64,000 bases of DNA from CALCKU01 sp964571595 (GCA_964571595.1 CAZNCJ010000003.1:1-64000); one strand, 5' to 3'. Numbered from the stretch's first letter, positions 54,748-63,599 are shown. Notes: a model not told the origin generated them from the sequence alone. Numbers and translations: made by a program.

Positions 54748-56283
54748 TTAGCTAATATTGCTATCCGGGAAGCTCGCTTTTCGCTCTTCCATATATTTAA
54801 TCAGGCGCGCATCAATATCAGGATCAAGCTCGGGTAAAGTATATTCAGCCAACATGGTTTTATAAACTTTCTCGGCGCGGTCCTCTGCACTTAGCGAGCC
54901 GTCTTCAACCCATTGCTCAAAGCTACTATTGTCTGAAACATTAGATTGGTAAAACGCCGTTTTGAAATTTTTCTGCGTATGCTCACAACCCAGGAAATGC
55001 TGGCCGGGGCCAACCTCAGCAATGGCGTCAAGGGCTTGCCCATTAGCGCTCATATCCACGCCTTTGGCAAAAACGGCCATCATCCCTGCCTGATCTGCAT
55101 CCATGATGAATTTCTCATAGCCCATAGCCAGACCGCCTTCCAACCAACCGGCGGTATGCAGCATGAAATTCACGCCTGCCAATAAGCCGGTTTGGAGAGA
55201 ATTTGCTGATTCATATCCGGCTTGGGCGTCAGGTACTTTAGAGGCGTTAAACCCGCCAGCAGAGCGAAACGGTACGCCCAGACGCCGCGAAAGCGCAGCG
55301 CTCATATTGATAATCATAGAGGCTTCAGGCGTCCCGAAAGTCGGGGCACCTGTCTGCATGGACATAGAGGTGACGAAATTCCCGTAAATTACAGGAGCGC
55401 CGGGCCGTACAAGTTGTGTTAGCGCCATGCCGGCTAAACCTTCGGCAAGACTTTGCGCGGCCACACCTGCGGCCGTGACGGGTGACATGGCACCAGAGAC
55501 AACAAAGGGGCTGGGCATAGCGCATTGGCCGTGACGGGCATAATTTTTTAACGCCCCCAACATGGTCGCGTCCCATGTCAATGGAGAATTAGCATTAATC
55601 AAATTAACGAGAACGCAGTTTTCTTCCACGAAATCATCGCCGAAGACGATCTTGGCCATATCTACAGTATCTAAGGCGCGTTCGGGCGCCGTCACCGAGC
55701 CCATGAAAGCTTTATCGGAATATTTGATATGGCTGTAATTCATATCAAAATGGCGCTTATTGACGGGCAAGTCGACAGGCTCACAGACCGTACCCCCACT
55801 ATGATGGAGATTAGGGGACATATAGGCCAGCTTTACGAAGTTGCGGAAGTCCTCAATATTGGCATAGCGCCGCCCTTCTTCCTTGGAATAGACAAAAGGC
55901 GGTCCATAGGCTGGAACCAAGACCGTATTATTGCCGCCGATCTGGACATTATTTTCAGGATTGCGCGCATATTGCGTAAAGGTTTTGGGGGCTGTGGCCT
56001 GAACAATTTCACGACACATGCCGCGCGGAAATTTGACGCGTTCACCGTCGGCTTTCGCGCCCGCCTTGACGAAATAATCAATGGCTTCTTGGTCTTCCTG
56101 AATATTAAGGCCGATCTCCTCAAGAATTGTATCAGCATTATGCTCAAGCTGGGCAAGATCCGTATCATTCAAAATAGAATAGGTCGGTATATTACGTTTA
56201 ATATAGGGCTCGCGTAATGGCGCACTTTCTGCCCTTGCTGCAGCACGGCCTGCACGGCCACCCGAACGTCCTCGTCTCGCCAT
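54748..56283 (-). CDS. MttB-family corrinoid-dependent methyltransferase (no pyrrolysine)
   Basis: Predicted methyltransferase moving a methyl group from a quaternary amine or similar donor to the corrinoid protein. 511 residues; the MttB barrel starts about residue 30 (IPTYSILNDTDLAQLEHNADTILEEIG) and includes GPPFVYSKEEGRR and FHSGGTVCEP-like loops. The frame has no internal stop, so unlike archaeal MttB no pyrrolysine is used; known non-pyrrolysine relatives demethylate glycine betaine, proline betaine, carnitine or gamma-butyrobetaine. The first 20 residues are Arg/Gly/Ala-rich (MARRGRSGGRAGRAAARAES). GGAGG precedes the ATG. Last methyl-transfer gene of the operon, 12 bases after the ASKHA gene. 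Confidence 0.9.
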   Translation of the reverse strand: MARRGRSGGRAGRAAARAESAPLREPYIKRNIPTYSILNDTDLAQLEHNADTILEEIGLNIQEDQEAIDYFVKAGAKADGERVKFPRGMCREIVQATAPKTFTQYARNPENNVQIGGNNTVLVPAYGPPFVYSKEEGRRYANIEDFRNFVKLAYMSPNLHHSGGTVCEPVDLPVNKRHFDMNYSHIKYSDKAFMGSVTAPERALDTVDMAKIVFGDDFVEENCVLVNLINANSPLTWDATMLGALKNYARHGQCAMPSPFVVSGAMSPVTAAGVAAQSLAEGLAGMALTQLVRPGAPVIYGNFVTSMSMQTGAPTFGTPEASMIINMSAALSRRLGVPFRSAGGFNASKVPDAQAGYESANSLQTGLLAGVNFMLHTAGWLEGGLAMGYEKFIMDADQAGMMAVFAKGVDMSANGQALDAIAEVGPGQHFLGCEHTQKNFKTAFYQSNVSDNSSFEQWVEDGSLSAEDRAEKVYKTMLAEYTLPELDPDIDARLIKYMEERKASFPDSNIS

Positions 56284-56295
56284 ATCTTCCTCCGT

Positions 56296-58248
56296 TTAAG
56301 CGTTTCTCGTTCTATTTCTTTTGCGCCTCTTATTATTATTTTCCGCTACGGCATGGGCCGTGGGAAAGCCCATCGATCCGACGAAATAATCTTGGAATTT
56401 CGGCTCGAGCGCCGTTTCCATTTTGATGATATTATCTACCGCCTCTGAAATTTTATCTCTTTGCCCAATATCTAAAATCGCCATAGCTGCCCCCATGCCC
56501 GCAGCATTGCCAATAGAACTTATGATGTCAGCCGGAGCATGTGGAATAATGCCAATATCTGCTACATAGCGACTATCCAAATGTGTCCCGAAAGCCCCCG
56601 CCAGCAGGACTTCATCAAACTGTTCGCACCCCAAACTCTCAGCGAGTAATTGCGCGCCGGCATAAAGGGCCGCCTTGGCCAGTTGAACAGCCCGAATATC
56701 TGTCTGCTTTACCGTGATCGGATTACCCTCTTGGCGCAGCAATGTGTAAACCCAGACATTCCCGTCCTGATGAAAGCGCTCAGGGGCGGCGGAAGGAATA
56801 AACAGTCCGCTTTTATCAATCAGCCCTGCATCTGCGAGCTCTACCATCACTTCAAAAATGCCCGAGCCGCAAATACCTGTGATTTTATGATCGCTCAAAT
56901 CCATTTGATCCGAGAGCCAATCATCATGGCCAATAATTTTAACCTTGCCGTTTTTACTGACCGGATCAATACGTACGCGCTCAATCGCGCCTAATGAAGC
57001 CCGTACGCCAGAACTTATTTCAGCCCCTTCTAGGGCCGGCCCCGTCGGAGAAGATGCGGCTGCGATTTTGCCGTGATGCGAGAGGACAATTTCAGCATTT
57101 GTGCCGATATCGACAAGCAGAACCGAGCCTTTATCCATGCGGTCAATCTGTGTGAGATAGGCCGCTGACGTATCCGCGCCGACATGTCCGCCAATAAGCG
57201 GAAACAAGGAAAGGCGCGCGGCTGTTTCAAGCCCGAGATCCATATCGGCAGCCGGAACCTCTACCCAGTTTTTAACGGATAAAGAAAAAGGTGCCTGACC
57301 CAGAGGTGTCGGGTCAATGCCCAGCAATAAGTGATGCATGATCGGGTTGCCCACACATATGACTTCGAGCATTTGCTCAGACTGCAGGCCAAGTTCTGTC
57401 ATTGCCTCTGCAATCATGGTCTTGATCTGGGCACGTATATCGGCGGTAAGTTTGGCTTCCCCGCCTTTATTCATCATCACATAAGACACACGGCTCATCA
57501 GGTCTTCGCCGTAACGGATTTGCGGGTTCATCGCCGCCTTTTCATAGCTCAGCTTTCCAGTGGAAAGATCATAGACATAAAGCGCAACAGAGGTTGAGCC
57601 GACATCTATCGCAGCGCCAAAAGCGGCCTTATCTGAAGGCTGCCAAATATCAATCAAATCGCTATCGTCACGCACCACACAAATCACAGTGCGCTCATGC
57701 GCGTCGAGTAAGGGTTGGAGTTTGGTATAAACATGCAGGCTTTGCGCGCGCGGCACATGTGCCTTCACCCCCAGATCAGCGAGTGCCGCCAGTAAGGCCT
57801 CCCCGTCACTGGGGTTATCTTCCAATGTCGGCACAGCCAACTTGACCATATGCAGGCGAATGGCGGGGTTAAGATCGACATCAAAATGCGTGCTTTGTTT
57901 CTTTATCGCGCTTTCCGTCTCACGCGAATCAGACGGCACTTCAACAACAAGATCGCCGCAAATTTTTGCCCGGCACGCCAAGCGGCGATGATCAGACAGC
58001 TCTCCGTCATGACGCGCTTTTTTTTCAGTAGGTGACAGTTTGGGAATATCCCCTGCCCCGACACTCAGCTTAAACTTGGCATATTCACCGGGGTCGATTT
58101 CCACCTGACAGCGTTTGCACAAGCCGCGTCCACCGCAAATGGACTGCATATCCACACCGGCTTTCAAGGCCACATCATAGAGGCTTTCTCCCGCCTCTCC
58201 CTCGGTCTGCAAACCGCTGGGCGTAAATATGATTTTATGGCTTGGCAT
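56296..58248 (-). CDS. ASKHA-domain corrinoid reductive activator with 2Fe-2S ferredoxin
   Basis: Predicted RACo/RamA-like protein that reduces inactive Co(II) corrinoid back to Co(I) using ATP. N-terminal [2Fe-2S] ferredoxin domain with ligands C38, C44, C47 and C92, a middle domain, then the ASKHA ATPase (AAIDVGSTSVALYVYDL near 210, VDIGTNAEIVL, TGICGSGIFEVM, GAFGTHLDSRY). 650 residues, full length. The start overlaps the GFA-like gene's stop by one base (TAATG). Works with the corrinoid protein encoded upstream in the operon. Confidence 0.92.
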   Translation of the reverse strand: MPSHKIIFTPSGLQTEGEAGESLYDVALKAGVDMQSICGGRGLCKRCQVEIDPGEYAKFKLSVGAGDIPKLSPTEKKARHDGELSDHRRLACRAKICGDLVVEVPSDSRETESAIKKQSTHFDVDLNPAIRLHMVKLAVPTLEDNPSDGEALLAALADLGVKAHVPRAQSLHVYTKLQPLLDAHERTVICVVRDDSDLIDIWQPSDKAAFGAAIDVGSTSVALYVYDLSTGKLSYEKAAMNPQIRYGEDLMSRVSYVMMNKGGEAKLTADIRAQIKTMIAEAMTELGLQSEQMLEVICVGNPIMHHLLLGIDPTPLGQAPFSLSVKNWVEVPAADMDLGLETAARLSLFPLIGGHVGADTSAAYLTQIDRMDKGSVLLVDIGTNAEIVLSHHGKIAAASSPTGPALEGAEISSGVRASLGAIERVRIDPVSKNGKVKIIGHDDWLSDQMDLSDHKITGICGSGIFEVMVELADAGLIDKSGLFIPSAAPERFHQDGNVWVYTLLRQEGNPITVKQTDIRAVQLAKAALYAGAQLLAESLGCEQFDEVLLAGAFGTHLDSRYVADIGIIPHAPADIISSIGNAAGMGAAMAILDIGQRDKISEAVDNIIKMETALEPKFQDYFVGSMGFPTAHAVAENNNKRRKRNRTRNA

Positions 58249-58673
58249 TACGCCTCAACCGCCTTGCGCGTGCCGCCCGGCGGATAGGCACTATATTGCG
58301 GCAAGCCGTCAGTGATCTCGAAATAATCCGCTTTTTGTTCGACGAATATATGACCTTTTAGCTCAAGCCCGTCTGTCTCATCCAGACACCCTGTCAGCAC
58401 ACTTATATTATCGCGCCCCGCAGCGTCCCAAAACATATAACACCCGCAAGACTTACAATGGCCAGAACGCGTATCCTCAGAAATAGGCAACCAGTTTACC
58501 TCGCCCGTAATGTGGAGCTTGTCGCGCCTCACTCCGGCTGCCGAGATGAAATGCCCAGTGAGTTTCTGACATTGTTTGCAGTGACAATACCAAATATCGG
58601 ACAAGCCAATAGCGCGGTAGGATACAGCCCCGCACAGGCATTTTCCGGTATAGGCTTTGTCAGTCTTAACCAC
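58248..58673 (-). CDS. GFA-family (glutathione-dependent formaldehyde-activating-like) protein
   Basis: Small zinc protein of the GFA/CENP-V fold. Cysteines are at C12, C14 (CLC), C30, C32, C35 (CHCKQC), C73 and C76 (GHCKSC), the full zinc-ligand pattern. 141 residues from a GTG at 58673, inside the end of the methyltransferase gene; a longer frame would overlap that gene by 160 bases and begin with unrelated sequence. The stop overlaps the ASKHA start. Family members are often called formaldehyde-activating, but that activity is doubtful in general; in a C1 operon a formaldehyde or thiol role is plausible. Confidence 0.83.
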   Translation of the reverse strand: MVKTDKAYTGKCLCGAVSYRAIGLSDIWYCHCKQCQKLTGHFISAAGVRRDKLHITGEVNWLPISEDTRSGHCKSCGCYMFWDAAGRDNISVLTGCLDETDGLELKGHIFVEQKADYFEITDGLPQYSAYPPGGTRKAVEA

Positions 58674-59568
58674 GACGACGACGGCCACCACGCCCGCGCC
58701 GCCCTCCTTCTTCGCCTTCGGCAGGTGCCGGACGGTAATGCTTGATCCAATTTGCACATCCCGGATCAACACCGTTAAGCACATCACTGGCGCGCACAGA
58801 TGAGACAAGTCCGTCATGCAGAGGATTGACAATCGCCGATGTCATACCGGCGCAGGCCAACATAGGTAAAAACGCATTATTGATCGTGTGGCGCTCTGGC
58901 AGGCCAAAGGCGACATTTGACGCCCCGCATGTTGTATTCACACCTAGTTCCTTGCGCAAACGCCCGACAAGTTTAAATACATCTGTTCCGGCACTATTGA
59001 CGGCACCGATTGGCATGACAAGCGGGTCGACGACAACATCTTCGGGTTTTATTCCGTAATCAGAAGCCCGGTTTACAATGCGTTTGGCCACTTCAAACCG
59101 CACATCAGGGTCTTCGGAAATCCCTGTATCATCATTGGAAATCGCCACAACCGCACAATCATATTTCGCGACAAGCGGCAGAATACGCTCCATGACTTCT
59201 TCTTCCGCCGTTGTTGAGTTTAGCAAAGGACGGCCCTCATAGGCTTTAAGTCCTGATTCCAGCGCGTCCATCACCGAACTATCAATGCATAAAGGGACAT
59301 CGGTGAGGCTCTGGATAAGCGGAATAACTTCGGACATAATCAAGGCTTCATCGGCCAGCGGGACACCGACATTCACGTCGAGTATCTGCGCACCGGCTTC
59401 GACCTGTGCCAAGGCTTCTTTCTTGACGCGCCAATAATTAAACTCTTTGAGTTCTTTTGAAAATAATTTGCGCCCTGTGGGATTAATCCGTTCACCAATC
59501 ATCGTGAAAGGTTGATCAAATCCGATAACTACCTCTTTGGTTTTTGAGGCTAAGATTGTACGTGCCAT
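58666..59568 (-). CDS. Methyltetrahydrofolate:corrinoid methyltransferase (AcsE-like)
   Basis: Predicted pterin-binding TIM-barrel enzyme (DHPS fold) that transfers the methyl group between the corrinoid protein and tetrahydrofolate. GERINPTGRK (25-34), ILDVNVGVPLADE, CIDSS, LLNSTTAEEE, NDDTG and CGASNVAFGLP give the complete active-site set. 300 residues. The C-terminal tail is Gly/Arg-rich (about 12 of the last 14 residues), mirroring the Arg/Gly-rich start of the MttB protein in the same operon. 32 bases after the MTHFR gene; the GFA-like gene begins inside its end. Confidence 0.92.
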   Translation of the reverse strand: MARTILASKTKEVVIGFDQPFTMIGERINPTGRKLFSKELKEFNYWRVKKEALAQVEAGAQILDVNVGVPLADEALIMSEVIPLIQSLTDVPLCIDSSVMDALESGLKAYEGRPLLNSTTAEEEVMERILPLVAKYDCAVVAISNDDTGISEDPDVRFEVAKRIVNRASDYGIKPEDVVVDPLVMPIGAVNSAGTDVFKLVGRLRKELGVNTTCGASNVAFGLPERHTINNAFLPMLACAGMTSAIVNPLHDGLVSSVRASDVLNGVDPGCANWIKHYRPAPAEGEEGGRRGRGGRRRRG

Positions 59569-59600
59569 ATTATATTAGGTCCTAATTTTGTATTTCATGT

Positions 59601-60458
59601 TCAGGCCGCAACGATGGTTTTATCGTTTGGCCAGCTACCCCGCTCGGTTAACCAAGCTGTTGATTTCTTAATGCCTCCAAAAGGAAACACATGAATTTGT
59701 GTAATAAGAGATGCCTCTATCTGATTCCAATGGGCCTCAATGGGGTCGACAATATCATTCGGGTCAAACCCTTTGACCATCGTCGCCATCGCTCCGCCGC
59801 GCTTTTTCAAAAAGTTCAGTGAATTGCCAACACCGCACATTGCCGCAAATTTTATCAAAGTTGTAACTTTGGCTGGCCCGGCCACACCCAGATGTACAGG
59901 CAAGGTTATACCCGCCGCGCGAAGATCATGCGCCCAGTCAATAAATTGAGGTGCATCAAAGCCGAATTGGGTCACAATCCGCATATTTAAACCTGTCTTT
60001 TCCGCAAAGGCCTGCTTTTGGTGCAAGGCTTCCATGGCGATATCATTATCAAAATCAGGAGAACCTTCAGGATGTCCGGCAACACCCATATGTGTAATGC
60101 CGTTTCGCTCAAAAACGCCTGTCTCTAACACGGTCATTGTCGAATCAAACTCACCAGCAGGTTTATCAAGCCCGCCGCCAATCACCAGAACGTCCCTCAC
60201 GCCCGCCTCAATAGACAGACGCTTGACGCGGTCTTCTAAAATATCTGCACTGATCATCCGTCTGGCCGCAAAATGCGGGACGGGCTCATAGCCCAGATCA
60301 CGCACGCGCTTCGCGGCAGAGACAAGATACTCCGTCGGGTCTGTCCCGACATCCGTAATATAAACACGTCCGCCTTTCGGAAACAGGTCAATCAAGGCCT
60401 GACTTTCGACGGCTTGTTTCGGAGAAACTTCAATAGAGGCTGGAATATGTTTAGACAT
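59601..60458 (-). CDS. Methylenetetrahydrofolate reductase-like protein
   Basis: Predicted FAD-dependent MTHFR. In this operon it probably runs in the oxidative direction, methyl-THF to methylene-THF, which is inference. The barrel has ITDVGTDPTEYLVSAAKRV, GYEPVPHFAARRM, VLVIGGGLDKPAG, GHPEGSPD, TQFGFD and LGVAGPAKV, which match the family with some divergence from MetF. 285 residues from the ATG at 60458 (GAGGAA just upstream), overlapping the DUF1638 stop by 8 bases. A second, biosynthetic metF presumably exists elsewhere. Confidence 0.87.
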   Translation of the reverse strand: MSKHIPASIEVSPKQAVESQALIDLFPKGGRVYITDVGTDPTEYLVSAAKRVRDLGYEPVPHFAARRMISADILEDRVKRLSIEAGVRDVLVIGGGLDKPAGEFDSTMTVLETGVFERNGITHMGVAGHPEGSPDFDNDIAMEALHQKQAFAEKTGLNMRIVTQFGFDAPQFIDWAHDLRAAGITLPVHLGVAGPAKVTTLIKFAAMCGVGNSLNFLKKRGGAMATMVKGFDPNDIVDPIEAHWNQIEASLITQIHVFPFGGIKKSTAWLTERGSWPNDKTIVAA

Positions 60459-61095
60459 TGGCTTCCTCAAATTGTGATCTTGATAAAAGCTCGCCCTCTG
60501 GCGACATCCATGAAATAGCCGTTTCTAAGGCACCGTAACCCACAGCCTTATGCTCAAAGCTCAGACCAAGAAATAGGGCGGCCTCGCGGGCTTTATTTAA
60601 GAGCTCCGCATTCGGATTTTGTGACAGATAGACCAGCTTTTTATAATGGGTAAAATATGTCTCTTTAAGGTCTGGATAGCGGTCTATGCCCATGCCTTTC
60701 ACAATAAGGGTCTGGAAATGCCGGGCCAGATAATCAGTAAGGAAGAATGTACCAAGCTCTTCTTCCATCAACCTTTCAAAATTGCCAAGTCCCGCATAAA
60801 AAGCATAACAATGATTACCTGGCAAACGCGTGGTGTTAGGATAGTCTTTCAAAAGACGATCAAGGCCTCCGCCTGTCCCGCAATCACCATAACCGATCAA
60901 GACCCGGTCATACTCAGCCGCCTTTTTATCCAAAACAGTTTTCAATCCCGGTACTATTTTTTCGGGATGGTTATGATATTCAGCCGGCAGGCATTGCAAA
61001 TCTACGGTAAAGTCAAACTGCTTTAACAACGCCACAATCTCTTTGGCCAAGGCGCCGCACGCCAGTACAAAGGTCTTATGTGCCTGAGCCGCCAT
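60451..61095 (-). CDS. DUF1638 protein of unknown function
   Basis: 214-residue soluble protein of the DUF1638 family, regularly found with corrinoid methyltransferase genes; biochemical role unknown. Conserved-looking segments are TFVLACGALAKEI, CLPAEYHNHPEKI, YGDCGTGGGLD and LPGNHCYAFYAG, with Cys/His residues that could bind metal. The ATG at 61095 lies one base after the corrinoid gene's stop; a longer frame upstream would overlap it. Position between corrinoid protein and MTHFR suggests a chaperone, activation or regulatory role. Confidence 0.82.
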   Translation of the reverse strand: MAAQAHKTFVLACGALAKEIVALLKQFDFTVDLQCLPAEYHNHPEKIVPGLKTVLDKKAAEYDRVLIGYGDCGTGGGLDRLLKDYPNTTRLPGNHCYAFYAGLGNFERLMEEELGTFFLTDYLARHFQTLIVKGMGIDRYPDLKETYFTHYKKLVYLSQNPNAELLNKAREAALFLGLSFEHKAVGYGALETAISWMSPEGELLSRSQFEEANV

Positions 61096-61096
61096 C

Positions 61097-61786
61097 TTAC
61101 CGGTTTTTACCCATAATCGCTTTAGCAAGCTCAGAACTCATAGCTGCATCGCGGCCATAAGTATGGGCATTAATCGCATCCGCAAATTCCTGATTAAGCG
61201 GCGCTCCGCCTACCATAACCGGAAGCTCTTTTAAAATGCCGCGCTTATCAAGCTCTTCAATCACAACGCCCATATAAGGCATGGTTGTTGTTAACAGCGC
61301 TGACATGCCGAGAATATTAGGTTCATGCTCGTCAATAGCGGCCAGAAATTCTTCAACAGGCGTATTAATTCCCAGATCAATGACCTCGAAACCAGCCCCT
61401 TCAAGCATCATGCCCACAAGGTTTTTACCAATATCGTGAATGTCACCTTTGACAGTACCAATGACATATTTCCCGACACTGGTATTATTATCACTATTGG
61501 CCAGAATGGGACGCAACAAGCCCATACCGCCCTTCATAGCGTTCGCGCTTTGCAAAACCTCTGGGACGAATAAAATACCATCACGAAAATCAATGCCGAC
61601 TATGCGCATACCTTCGACCAAGGCGTCATTGAGTACCATATTGGCATCCCACCCGCGGTCGAGCAGAATTTGAGTACCCTCTGTAACTTCCGGGATCATA
61701 CCGTCATAAAGGTCGTCCTGCATTTGCTGAACGAGCTCGTTATCATCGAGGTCTTTTAAGATGATTTCTTCTTCTTGGTCACTCAT
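61097..61786 (-). CDS. Corrinoid (B12-binding) methyl-carrier protein
   Basis: Predicted cobamide-binding methyl carrier between MttB-type enzyme and methyl-THF methyltransferase. Residues about 1-95 form the helical cap; the Rossmann domain starts KYVIGTVKGDIHDIGKNLV with the lower axial ligand H117 in DxHxxG, then S162 in MSALLTTT and VGGAPLN near 190. 229 residues, typical of MtbC/MttC-like proteins. DUF1638 follows after one base. An AT-rich dyad lies between this gene and fhs upstream. Confidence 0.94.
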   Translation of the reverse strand: MSDQEEEIILKDLDDNELVQQMQDDLYDGMIPEVTEGTQILLDRGWDANMVLNDALVEGMRIVGIDFRDGILFVPEVLQSANAMKGGMGLLRPILANSDNNTSVGKYVIGTVKGDIHDIGKNLVGMMLEGAGFEVIDLGINTPVEEFLAAIDEHEPNILGMSALLTTTMPYMGVVIEELDKRGILKELPVMVGGAPLNQEFADAINAHTYGRDAAMSSELAKAIMGKNR

Positions 61787-61801
61787 TTTACTACTCCATA
61801 A

Positions 61802-61825
61802 ACATATAAAGATTTATTTATATGT
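61802..61825. promoter_or_regulatory. AT-rich inverted repeat between fhs and the corrinoid gene
   Basis: ACATATAAA (61802-61810) and TTTATATGT (61817-61825) form a perfect 9-bp dyad with a 6-base centre, 15 bases before the corrinoid gene start. It may be an operator for a second promoter or a weak RNA hairpin; there is no T-run after it. Confidence 0.45.
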
Positions 61826-61844
61826 GGGTCTCTATATGTTTTTC

Positions 61845-63545
61845 CTAGGCAAGTCCAACGATTTGTCCGTCTTCATCAAGACCAATATCAAGCGCGGCAG
61901 GATGGCGCGGCAAACCCGGCATACGCATAATGGTTCCGCAGATAGCGACAACAAAGCCAGCGCCAGCATTTAACGTCGCTTCGCGCACTTCGACATTATG
62001 TCCTGAAGTCGCGCCGAGCTGTTTGGCATCGGTTGAAAAACTGGATTGTGTCTTGGCGATACAGATAGGTAAATGCCCGAAACCCATTTTTTCTATTTGG
62101 CGGAAAGCGGTCTTGGCCGCCGGGCTGATAGTCACGCTCTCAGCGCGGTAGATTTCCTTCGCGATTTTTTCGACTTTAACCGCCAGCTTATCGTCATCAG
62201 CATACATCATATTGATTTTTGGCTTGGGCTTATCCAGCTCGGCTTTAACCGCCTTGGCCAGATCCTCTGCCCCTGCTCCGCCTTCAGCCCAGTGACGCGC
62301 AATGACCATAGGGACATTTTCTTTGTCGCAAATCTCTTGGATAACGGCAATTTCCGCATCCGTGTCATGGACAAAATGATTTATCGAGACAACAGGTGTA
62401 ACGCCGAATTTTTTAAGGTTTTGAATATGGCGCTCGACATTGACACAACCCGCGCGCACAGCCTCGACATTAGCCGGGCCCAAATCTGATTTCGGCACAC
62501 CGCCCTGCATTTTCATAGCGCGCACTGTACAAACTAGAACAACCGCATCCGGACGCAGGCCAGACTGACGGCATTTAATATCAAGGAACTTCTCTGCCCC
62601 AAGATCAGCCCCGAACCCGGCTTCGGTTACGACAACATCTGTCATTTTCAAAGCCGTCTGGGTGGCAACCACAGAGTTACAGCCATGGGCGATATTGGCA
62701 AATGGCCCGCCGTGAATAAACGCCATATTATGTTCGATAGATTGCACAAGATTTGGCTGGAAGGCATCTTTTAGCAGAACGGTTACTGCTCCGTCTGCGC
62801 CAATATCGCGTACTGTCACAGGCTTCTTTTTATGGGTTTTGGCAACAATAATATCACCGATACGTTTTTGCAGATCCTTCAAATCTGTCGCCAAACAGAA
62901 GATCGCCATAATTTCGGAAGCCACAGTAATATCAAAACCGCCTTCGCGGACAATACCCTGTGTCGGACCACCCATACCCATAACAATATGACGTAAGGCC
63001 CGATCATTCATATCGACAACGCGGCGCCATGTAATCCGGCGCGGATCAATATCAAGCTCATTACCCCACTGCATATGATTATCCAGCATGGCTGAGATCA
63101 GAGAATGGGCAGAGGTGATGGCATGAAAATCACCGTTAAAATGTAGATTAATATCTTCCATTGGCAGAACTTGCGCCCGACCACCACCAGCGGCACCGCC
63201 TTTCATACCAAAGCACGGACCAAGGGACGGTTCGCGCAGACAGACCATAGACTTAACGCCTATCCGGTTAAGGCCGTCATTTAAGCCAACTGAAGTTGTT
63301 GTTTTCCCTTCACCAGCCGGTGTCGGGGTGACAGCCGTTACAAGGACAAGCTTTCCGTCAGGCTTGCCTTTCAAGCTATCGATATAATCAAGTGAGAGTT
63401 TGGCTTTATAGTGACCATAAGGCACCAGCGCGTCAGCTGGAATACCCAATTTTTCCTCTGCCAAGGGCAATAAAGGTTTCATCGTCGCGGCCCGCGCAAT
63501 TTCTATATCTGGTGCACCGGGTGGGGGGAGGGTGGAAGCGGACAT
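61845..63545 (-). CDS. fhs: Formate-tetrahydrofolate ligase
   Basis: Catalyses formate + ATP + THF to formyl-THF, reversible; in demethylating bacteria it can yield formate and ATP. P-loop TPTPAGEGKTTT is at 73-84, followed by REPSLGPCFGMKGGAAGGG and the folate-site region near 300-350. 566 residues, full length. It heads the minus-strand C1 operon with 58 bases before the corrinoid gene, suggesting joint transcription. The divergent 286-base region upstream carries repeated motifs that may regulate it. Confidence 0.96.
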   Translation of the reverse strand: MSASTLPPPGAPDIEIARAATMKPLLPLAEEKLGIPADALVPYGHYKAKLSLDYIDSLKGKPDGKLVLVTAVTPTPAGEGKTTTSVGLNDGLNRIGVKSMVCLREPSLGPCFGMKGGAAGGGRAQVLPMEDINLHFNGDFHAITSAHSLISAMLDNHMQWGNELDIDPRRITWRRVVDMNDRALRHIVMGMGGPTQGIVREGGFDITVASEIMAIFCLATDLKDLQKRIGDIIVAKTHKKKPVTVRDIGADGAVTVLLKDAFQPNLVQSIEHNMAFIHGGPFANIAHGCNSVVATQTALKMTDVVVTEAGFGADLGAEKFLDIKCRQSGLRPDAVVLVCTVRAMKMQGGVPKSDLGPANVEAVRAGCVNVERHIQNLKKFGVTPVVSINHFVHDTDAEIAVIQEICDKENVPMVIARHWAEGGAGAEDLAKAVKAELDKPKPKINMMYADDDKLAVKVEKIAKEIYRAESVTISPAAKTAFRQIEKMGFGHLPICIAKTQSSFSTDAKQLGATSGHNVEVREATLNAGAGFVVAICGTIMRMPGLPRHPAALDIGLDEDGQIVGLA

Positions 63546-63599
63546 AAGTTAGAACCTTTAAATATAGTATTTTCACCCCTTTATGCATAAATTATCAAA

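Noticed and set aside
54748..56283. Pyrrolysine-dependent trimethylamine methyltransferase
   Set aside because: The frame is open for 511 codons with no in-frame TAG, and no pyl genes are in the window. It is a pyrrolysine-free MttB relative.
58674..58832. Longer GFA-like gene starting at 58832
   Set aside because: It would overlap the methyltransferase gene by about 167 bases and the extra residues do not fit the GFA fold; the GTG at 58673 gives the usual length.
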